Source of the DNA: Ceriagrion tenellum | Taxonomy: Eukaryota; Arthropoda; Insecta; Odonata; Coenagrionidae | Direction: 5' to 3' | Assembly (NCBI GenBank): GCA_963169105.1 | Contig: OY720639.1 | Span: 85,604,593-85,668,592 of the forward strand | DNA: 64,000 nucleotides | Part shown: positions 57,082 through 64,000 of the stretch, piece by piece | Layout: every line of letters starts with the position of its first letter | Numbering within the stretch: position 1 is the stretch's first letter | Translations under genes and position numbers: made by a program | Notes under the pieces: model-generated | The model's database searches: none | Told to the model about the DNA's origin: nothing | Seen by the model: the letters and a program-made list of their open reading frames with translations, nothing else

Positions 57082-58405
57082 ATGGACAAGACATGGAGTG
57101 TGCTCCGCTGATGCAGTTCTCTTCCCTCTCTCTGTGGTGCAACACCTGGGCAATGGTCCTCATAAATCAACGCGAGCTGTCGTCCTCCTGCTTGAACACC
57201 GCTGGTCTTTCAAGGAACGATCATCTCTACAGACATATTGTGTTAATTTACTCCTATTGTATTAAATTCATCTTGTTTTCAAAATGTGGTTTACTTCCGC
57301 CACAATATTATAATTTCGATCTATGAGACCAGGCATAACCACTCTGATAACAAAGTAGTATTTACAGGCAAGAGTAGTGACATGTTCTGTTGTACCATAT
57401 GTTGCTATATGTAGAATGACCTGGCAAAAAATTATTTTTTGGCTCGTAAATACCAAGAGCAGCATTTAATAGAAATATACAGAAGAGCATGAACTGTAAA
57501 ATTTCAAACTTTGCTTGCATCATAAGGAAGGTAATATTGCCAGTCTGTGAGGACAGACATCACTAGGATTAAAGGCAAGAATTAATAAATGACTCGTTTT
57601 CACTTTAACTTTTGTTAAAATTTTATTATAAAACTGAAACGCTACTATAGCAATAGCTCTGAGATTAAATAAAATCTTTGAAGTACTGACAGATTTATAA
57701 ACAAACAAGAGCACATAAAGATAAATATACAATGTTTTGTAGTGTGTTTATATTAATTACAGGTGAAAAAATTAATATTCATAATTTGGTGGAAACAGGA
57801 TTAGGATTAGAGACTTTATTTTTAAAAATATTAGGAATCAATGTTTTCACTCTGAATTCAACCCACAACTATCCAATGATGTAAACAATGTTTTGCACTA
57901 TTTGTTGCATGGCATCTTTCTACCTTTCATTCCTAATTAATTCTCTTCCAAAATCTCAGGGAGTTAAAATGAATGACGAGCCAGTTATTAATAGTTCAAC
58001 CTTTATTTACTCGGGAGAGGTATTGGTCTGGCATTTGCCTAAAGTGAAGGGAAACCCGCAAAACCTTCACAGACCACCTTGACAATCATACTACCATTCT
58101 CATACACATTTGACATGACAGCTAAAAAACATTGTTTTTTTTTAATTTCAGATCAATAAAACATACACTGACATTTTCCAAGGTAAATCACTCCAATGAC
58201 ATTCTCCATGAACATAAGGGAGGATAGGCTAAAGAGGTTTACTCTACAACCTTGGCAACTAAACCACTTGCATCTCACCAGAAATAACAGACAATTTAAA
58301 TACAGTGATCAGATTTACACCAGTTATATGTCTGAGAACATTGACATACTGAAAGGCATTATGGCATGATCTCTTGATATGGCAGAAAATCACAACCATC
58401 ACAAA
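57082..58405. other. CpG-poor stretch, nothing recognised
   Basis: No coding or repeat structure that I can name. Confidence 0.4.
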
Positions 58406-58409
58406 AAGC

Positions 58410-58500
58410 AGTAGAAGGGTGAGAGAATTTCCGCCGAAGGGGTTCAAACCGCAACCTTGGAAAATCCACCAACCCTTGTATCACCACTACAAGCAACATC
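58410..58500 (-). mobile_element. tRNA-like SINE head on the minus strand
   Basis: The B box GGTTTGAACCC is the complement of 58440-58450, with an A-box-like segment ('gtagtggtgatacaaggg') to its 5' side at about 58470-58490 on the same strand. The body is short or decayed. Confidence 0.5.
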
Positions 58501-59365
58501 AATTATCCCTGTCTAAGTGAATAATTTACCACCACTGAAATAGTTTCTGCATCATACTAATGCTCCAAATATTTACAAAACATTTTATTTGTTGCATTTG
58601 TTCTTTGCAAATTGTGTGTGGTAGCAGTAGTGTGTAAGTTATTGGATATGCACCCCCGGCCAACTATTTCCTGCTAGCCTAACATCACAGCCCCAACCTA
58701 CCTACAGTTGAACCCAATGTTCATGACAACCTGATCTGCCTAGCACTACCTAATCCTGGCTTCAGTAGGATGTAATTCATGGCGAGGTATACATTTTCTC
58801 ATGCACACAATATACCATCATTCACACACTCAGCATTTCATTCACACAGGTTAGTTAGGTGCACCTTCTATAGCTACGACTACACCAAACCATACAACTA
58901 CATTCACTACAGCCACACATTCATTCATACATTCACACATCAACCCACATTCAATCTCAGTGTAACCTGCACTTTGCCATGTCTTAACTTGAATATTAAG
59001 GATTAACTAAATGTACCAGTGGCTACACTCTACCAATTGAAATTCCTGCCCAAGTTTTTTTTACCTCATCCACCGCTTGATACTGGCTATTTGCATGATC
59101 AAAAAACTCAACCTAAAAATGGTGATTGTTGGCAGGGGTGTTTAAAATGGATGTTTTCATGGTGAGAGATTGCATAATGGTGAGAGTCAATTGAACAGAG
59201 TGAATATGATACAAACATGATTAAACATCACTATAGCTGCATCAAAAGTTACATAATTTTAGTCTCTTTTCCTTTCATATGGTCCATTACTTCTTGGGTA
59301 ACCTTCTCCACATGCTGGAGAGGCCTGAGGTCCTGAAAATAAACATGGTAATGGTTAGGATATAA
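58501..59365. other. CpG-poor stretch, low complexity in part
   Basis: 58780-58960 is rich in CACA/CATTCA iterations, which gives the His/Ser/Thr-rich open frame 58779-59006. No gene seen. Confidence 0.45.
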
Positions 59366-59369
59366 AAAT

Positions 59370-59860
59370 ATTACAGTGCCACCATATGTAAACACATGCA
59401 AAAATAAACAGGAAATGGAGAAAGGGAACATAAATTCTTTGTGGCTAAGCAAGGTAGAATGGAGGGATAGTTACAGGGTACTCTGCAGTGGTGAGGATGA
59501 GAGTCAACATGGGATTGCTATACCACTAAATGCAAAATTGTGGATGATGATTAACATGAAATGGGTGAGGGACAGGCTGCTAGTGGTACGAATAGAAGCC
59601 CATGAAACAAATTCGGTATTGGACCAGATGTAGATGTCTTCTGATTAACATGAAACGGGTGAGGGACAGGCTACTAGTGGTATGAATAGAAGTCCAGGAA
59701 ACAAATTTTGTATTGGTCCAGATGTAGATGTCTACTAGTGACCAGAAGGAGGAAGAGGTGGATTAGGTGTATGGTCAACTAGAGGATGTAATTAGAGAAG
59801 TCCTGGGAAAGAAAAACCTGATAGTTATGAAGTACTGAAATGCAGTGGTAGGGGAAGGGA
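59370..59860 (+). pseudogene. LINE endonuclease-domain fragment, 'CFDP2-like' type
   Basis: Pieces such as YRVLCSGEDESQHGIAIPLN, MKWVRDRLLVVRIEA and, in the second repeat, QMYMPTSD, EEVD and QLEDVIREVLGKKNLIV resemble the apurinic-endonuclease-like domain of these LINEs. A 94-bp segment is duplicated in tandem (59549-59642 and 59643-59736), so the motif 'VRDRLLVVRIE' appears twice. Confidence 0.65.
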
Positions 59861-59989
59861 GAGATGGATATGAAGTGGTAGGGTATGGGCTAGGAATTAT
59901 TTTATATATTTTATATTTATTTATATTACATTATTACTTTAATTATACTACTCCCAATAAAAAGAAGTGAAAGAACGGGGAGATAGAAA

Positions 59990-60368
59990 CAGTTTTGGGA
60001 AAAAGGAATTACAGCTGTAGGATTTTAGATGGTGGTCAGCTATGGATTAGGCACATTGACCAAATAATTCGAGTAGGTAGTTTTTATAACAGCCAATATG
60101 TGGAGTTGGGAAGTGCAGAGTGCGGGCATTACTCTGGGGGCTCCACAGGGAGTTTTTCAAGGGGGTGCGGGAAGAACCTCTGCCTAGCCCAAATGGAACA
60201 GATCAGGGGGTGGATGAGCCACCACAGGAGGAGAGTAGGGCTGCAGATGATGGCTTGCAGTCTCCCATCACCGGGCCAGGAGATTAAGGTTTGGAGGAAG
60301 GTAAGCAGGTACAAGCGAAAGAAAGACCGAAAAGAGTAAGAAAAGCACCTGAAAGGCTAAATTTGTAA
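59990..60368 (+). pseudogene. Ty3/Gypsy pol C-terminal end
   Basis: The translation SCRILDGGQLWIRHIDQIIR (about 60009-60068) resembles the 'YxVxLxDGRxWxRHxDQIR' block after the integrase of Gypsy polyproteins. The end KAPERLNL followed by TAA (60342-60368), in another frame, resembles the usual '(K/R)xPERLxL' terminus. Frameshifted and isolated from the rest of the element. Confidence 0.65.
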
Positions 60369-60685
60369 ACAAATGATAGATGCTGAGAAAGTTTTGTTCA
60401 GTGTTATATAATGTATGCTTGTTTTGTGTTTCTATATTTTTTTTGGGAAATATGTCTTGGAGTATTGTGATATATTGATGTTCTTTTGTTTGTGTGTGTT
60501 TTTGATCGTCATTTTTGGGAACAAGCATCACTTCCGGGACGCTAACAGTGGGTGTTAGAAGCCATGCCTGATATACGAAATGTATCTTTTTGTACCGTTG
60601 ATATTAATTATCATTACATTGAGTTTTACAAAGTTCTGTAAGTTACTACAATAAGAAATTAAGAGTAGGATTGCTCAGGAAAGAA
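60369..60685. other. AT-rich stretch, possibly Gypsy LTR remnant
   Basis: It follows the Gypsy pol end, where an LTR is expected. T-rich; no matching second LTR was found. Confidence 0.25.
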
Positions 60686-60689
60686 TAGA

Positions 60690-61140
60690 TTATGGAAAAG
60701 TTTGAGAACTCGTTATCACTAGGAGTATCAAAAAGGATATAAGGAAAATATTTTCAAAGTGTTTCATTCAGAGTATTGTTTGGTATGGATTGGAAATGTG
60801 AACATTGAAGGAATGGAAAGAAAAACACCTAGAAAGCTTTGAGATGTGGCAATGGCGAAAGATGGAGAAGATTACAATGGTCAGATAAGGTTATAAATGA
60901 TGAGGAACTGAGAAGGATTGGAGAGGAGCAAACTATAATTGAAAGTGTAAAGATAAGAAAGGCCAATTGGATAGGTCACATATCATGGAGAGATTGCTCG
61001 TAGAAAGTCATAATAGAAGGAGATATTAATCATACGGGAGGAAGAGGAAGAAGGAAATTTGTGATGACAGATATGATGAAAGGAGGGACATACAAGGCAA
61101 TGAAGAACCTTACAGAAAACAGGACTTCCTGGAGACAACA
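60690..61140 (+). pseudogene. LINE fragment, 'CFDP2-like' type, C-terminal region
   Basis: Pieces: KCFIQSIVWYGLEM, HLESFEMWQWRKMEKITM, EELRRIGEEQTIIESVKIRK and NWIGHISWRDC, GGRGRRKFVMTDMMKGGTYK. Same order as the C-terminal region of the 24 kb copy, with stops and frameshifts. Confidence 0.8.
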
Positions 61141-61310
61141 GTTACATTGAGACATGTCAATAGACAGATTCACAGATAAAAGAAGAAATTCTTCCTTTGC
61201 CAAATTGGAATATTTGAGCATTGAAGATATGGTCACTGATGTCTTGACAAAGCCATTAAATGCTCCCAAACACGTTGGTTTTGAGTAACTCCCTGGCTGG
61301 GTAAAGTGCA
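61140..61310 (+). pseudogene. Ty1/Copia RNase H C-terminal end
   Basis: FAKLEYLSIEDMVTDVLTKP followed by LNAPKHVGFE and a stop. 'ADVLTKPL' with an upstream LEY block is the hallmark of the end of Copia pol. It directly follows the LINE fragment. Confidence 0.75.
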
Positions 61311-61559
61311 TGAGAATTTAGATTTTGGGTAGTATTGAGGTTAGTAATCTTCATTCTTATGCATAAGTATACAATATTGTATGTCTGTTGTTTCTTTTAA
61401 TTACACTTGAGATGGAAGTGTTCTGCGTGTAACAGTTAGTTCTCATTTTGAATTTCCTCTGCAATAAACATAATTTTCCAAGCATCCAGGGCAATCTCAT
61501 TTCTGCAGCTAAAATTAACCTGACTTCTACATAATCCTCTTATGCAAGCTTGATAGGAT

Positions 61560-62260
61560 ACATTTGAACATTAGTGCAGAAAATAGAGAATGGGAATTAA
61601 TAATAAGAATACTAAAGTGATGAGATTTCCCAGGGTAAGATGCAGAACAAACAAAGAGGACACAAACTATTGAGGGAAACTACTAAGTAGAGCTATTTAG
61701 CTACCTTGGTAGTGCATACATTGGGGGGTATGGGCTTAGTAGAGGAGATACTGGAGAGAGAGAAGCACTAGACAAAAATGCATTCAGCAATAGGAAAGAG
61801 CTGATGATGTAAACCTTTGGTAAGGATATACAGAAGAGGTTAGTGAAGTGCTTACTAACATGGGGCATTGTATTGGGCAGAAGCATGCACTCTGAGATAT
61901 CAGGACAAGAATAGGCTGCAGGTACTCGAAATAAGGCTGTGGAGGAGGACGGAGATGGTGCATGGGATGAAAAGGAATGCAAAAGAATAAGTGCTTGAAA
62001 TGGCTAGTGAGGAAAAGAAACTTCTGGATGAATCAAAGGGGAGGAAAAATATTTGGCTGATAGTGGTAATAAGGGGAGAATAGTTATGCAGAGACAGTAT
62101 GATGGGTGTTGAGCAAGCAGTGAAGGGCAAGAAAGAGAATGTACATTTTACAGATGGGATGAAGATGGGTACTTTGCAAGCTGAGATGGAAAGATAAATA
62201 CTAAGAGTGGATATGGGCCTGAACATCTAAAACTCTAGAGGATTTTGCTGGCTTCCATTT
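61560..62260 (+). pseudogene. LINE fragment, 'CFDP2-like' type, C-terminal region
   Basis: Pieces: YLGSAYIGGYGLSRGDTGER, FGKDIQKRLVKCLLTWGIVL, then RLQVLEIRLWRRTEMVHGMK and VLEMASEEKKLLDE. Colinear with the preceding LINE type but more decayed. The opposite-strand open frames 61701-61982 and 61900-62226 are shadows. Confidence 0.7.
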
Positions 62261-62555
62261 AAACCTGCCTCTAACAGAAGGATAAGTTGAATGAAAAGAA
62301 CTGAGAATTCTTTGGACCATTATTTTCCATCACTATACTACAGAATTATGTAAACAAATTGTAAAAGCTTTGCAATGCAAAATTTGGAATACATCAGTGA
62401 GGCTTCATCAAGGAATTGGGCCGCATGGACTGAAGCAATGGTGGAGGAATATAGACCTGAATGTGGATGGAAGTAGGGGAGTGGCTGTCCTAGTTTACTT
62501 TCTCAAAAATGAAGATGCAACAAAGTTAAGAGTGTCCAAATAGAAAAATAAGAAA
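62261..62555. other. CpG-poor stretch, nothing recognised
   Basis: No feature seen. Confidence 0.4.
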
Positions 62556-62559
62556 CGTG

Positions 62560-62695
62560 GGTCAACTGGATGGCTCAGGGCAACAGTTGTTGTGAAGAAA
62601 TTTTGTCAGAGATATGAGGACAGTTACATTGAGACCTTCTCTCATGTAGTTAGCCTCTCTGAAATAACATACTTAATAATATTAGCTGTGTAACA
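62560..62695 (+). pseudogene. Ty1/Copia RT start
   Basis: ATVVVKKFCQRYEDSYIETF followed by SHVVSLSEITYLIILAV resembles 'ARLVVKGFxQxxGxDYxETFSPVVxxxTIRxLLAxA' at the start of the Copia RT domain. It is followed by 'ccatagccaggattta', probably another insertion boundary. Confidence 0.7.
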
Positions 62696-63445
62696 TGGCC
62701 ATAGCCAGGATTTATGTTAAAGGGAAGGACACCCACATTTAGCTGCAGATTTATGCTGGGGGAGGGTCAATGCAACATCCTGTATGGCTTCACAGAGCAG
62801 ATTTCAAAAGAAATGTCTTGTTCAAGGAGTCACTACCCTTCCTGTGGCTATGACCATGCTGTGGAACCAGATTTGAAGTTTCGACATTTCTATGCCACAG
62901 ATGAATTCTAGAAATGGTGACCTTTGAAGTATGTGCATGGAGCGGCTACAGGATTTTGTGTGACAGGGTGCTAAAATTTATATTCATCTTCTCCAAAAAG
63001 CTTAATATAGTCCCGAGTCAGCTTGAGATAAAAGTAGGTTTTGATTGACTAAATCCTGTATGTTTGGGGAGTTTGTGATTTCTTGAATGTAACTGTAGTT
63101 TATTGGGATATTTTTTGGCTTCCTGTGAAAGCAATGCCATTACCCATAATTCGCTGGAGTCACTACAAACAACTTTGTAATACCTACCTAGAGAGAGAGT
63201 TTGAAGAATTCTGGGGGTGAGATCCAAAGATAAAGATGTGTATATAATTTTCAACGATCAATAAGAAGTTCAGACTATGCCGAGTTCCTCAGTAAGTTAA
63301 GCTATTGGAGGGTTCTCCTCCACAAAGGATTTTTGTGGGTTACAAAGGTATAGTCATAGAGCTAAAGGCAACTGAGAGAAACTGCTAATTGTGCCCAAAT
63401 AGATACTGAATGAAAGAAAAGAAGAAAGGGGAAGAAGAGTGTCAT
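62696..63445. other. CpG-poor stretch between Copia pieces
   Basis: Possibly decayed Copia RT or a later insertion; I cannot align it. The open frame 62714-62911 has no recognisable domain. Confidence 0.35.
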
Positions 63446-63449
63446 ATTA

Positions 63450-63770
63450 TTAACACCAGACCTGATATTGCTTATGCCATAGCCAAGCTTAGCGATTTAA
63501 AACTATCATAATATGCATCACTGTCAGTATGCTGAGAGGATACTGAGCTTTTTAGACAAGATCATTGAGGTAGGTAGAAAAACACTGAATATCCACTAGG
63601 AGGGTAGATATGCTGAATCAAACTTAACTTGTGAAAAAGATGAGGGTATTCAATCGACTGGCTTTGATGTTGTTGGATCAGTAGCATGGACTTGTGAGAA
63701 ACTGTATTTTGTTGCCAGATTTAACCATTGAGATTGATGTAGGTCTTGAAGCACATAGACTATTTCGCAA
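63450..63770 (+). pseudogene. Ty1/Copia RT end to RNase H region
   Basis: TRPDIAYAIAKLSDL (about 63457-63500), then GYADSNLTCEKDEGIQSTGF and DVVGSVAWTCEKL. These match the Copia 'TRPDIxxAVxxLS' and 'GYxDADWAxxxxxRRSTxGY...VSWxSKKQ' blocks, with a shortened and frameshifted middle. Confidence 0.75.
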
Positions 63771-64000
63771 AAAAATATGTATGAGACATTATACGTCATT
63801 GTGACTAAATAACTGTGGACACTATCGCACCCAAGTCAGCACTCGGTGAATAAGATGTTCAAAAAGTCGATTTTATCGAATGCCGCTCAATCAGCAGTAA
63901 AAATCAAGCTGTAAAAAGCAAGAGCAGCTAACACCTCAGAGGTAAAAGTGTGATTCAAACTTATGGACGTTAAATATTACATCATCATTAAATGTAAGTT
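63771..64000. other. End of window, nothing recognised
   Basis: No feature seen. Confidence 0.4.

Overview
The window reads as repeat-dense intergenic and intronic DNA from a large animal genome, most likely an arthropod. The reasons are GT-AG introns of 0.8-2.3 kb, AT-rich sequence, tRNA-headed SINEs, Jockey/CR1-like and 'CFDP2-like' LINE fragments, Penelope-like (PLE) fragments, hAT and pogo-type MITEs, and degenerate Copia and Gypsy pol fragments. I see no operons, bacterial genes, rRNA or CRISPR arrays. I cannot name the species.

The centrepiece is one well-supported gene on the + strand, 41835-49221. It has four exons joined by canonical splice sites, and phases agree at every junction. 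The result is an uninterrupted 735-codon reading frame for a hAT-superfamily transposase-like protein of ZBED type: BED zinc finger, RNase-H-like core, C-terminal hAT dimerisation domain. Its introns are full of old repeats, yet the frame is open throughout, and the second catalytic Asp is replaced by Glu. I infer a domesticated gene rather than a mobile transposon. A CpG-rich stretch just upstream (about 41.04-41.57 kb) is a likely promoter. A diverged copy of that stretch lies 10 kb downstream (51.1-53.0 kb).

Layout. 0.6-18.3 kb: non-coding, with foldback elements (0.65, 3.04 and 10.76 kb), two SINE types, dispersed repeats and a CpG island near 17 kb. 18.6-21.5 kb: a 5'-truncated LINE with an intact (TTA)n tail, part of a hAT element, a higher-order tandem array and a SINE. 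22.7-23.2 kb: an unrecognised candidate gene start. 24.1-36.1 kb: LINE fragments on the minus strand, a 12-bp tandem array, MITEs and long featureless AT-rich DNA. 36.6-40.8 kb: a CpG cluster and diverged repeats. 41.0-50.2 kb: the hAT-derived gene. 50.7-53.1 kb: nested hAT and pogo-type elements. 53.2-64 kb: a CpG-poor graveyard of MITE, LINE, PLE, Gypsy and Copia pieces.

Two themes connect the pieces. Several elements are visibly nested, with target-site duplications that give relative ages (a hAT MITE inside an older dispersed repeat; a pogo-type MITE inside a hAT element). CpG frequency is also strikingly two-state: blocks at about 29.6-36.5 kb and 53.6-64 kb are strongly CpG-depleted while the rest is not, which suggests germline methylation of discrete segments. 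All similarities were judged by eye from translation and motif recall, without any database search.
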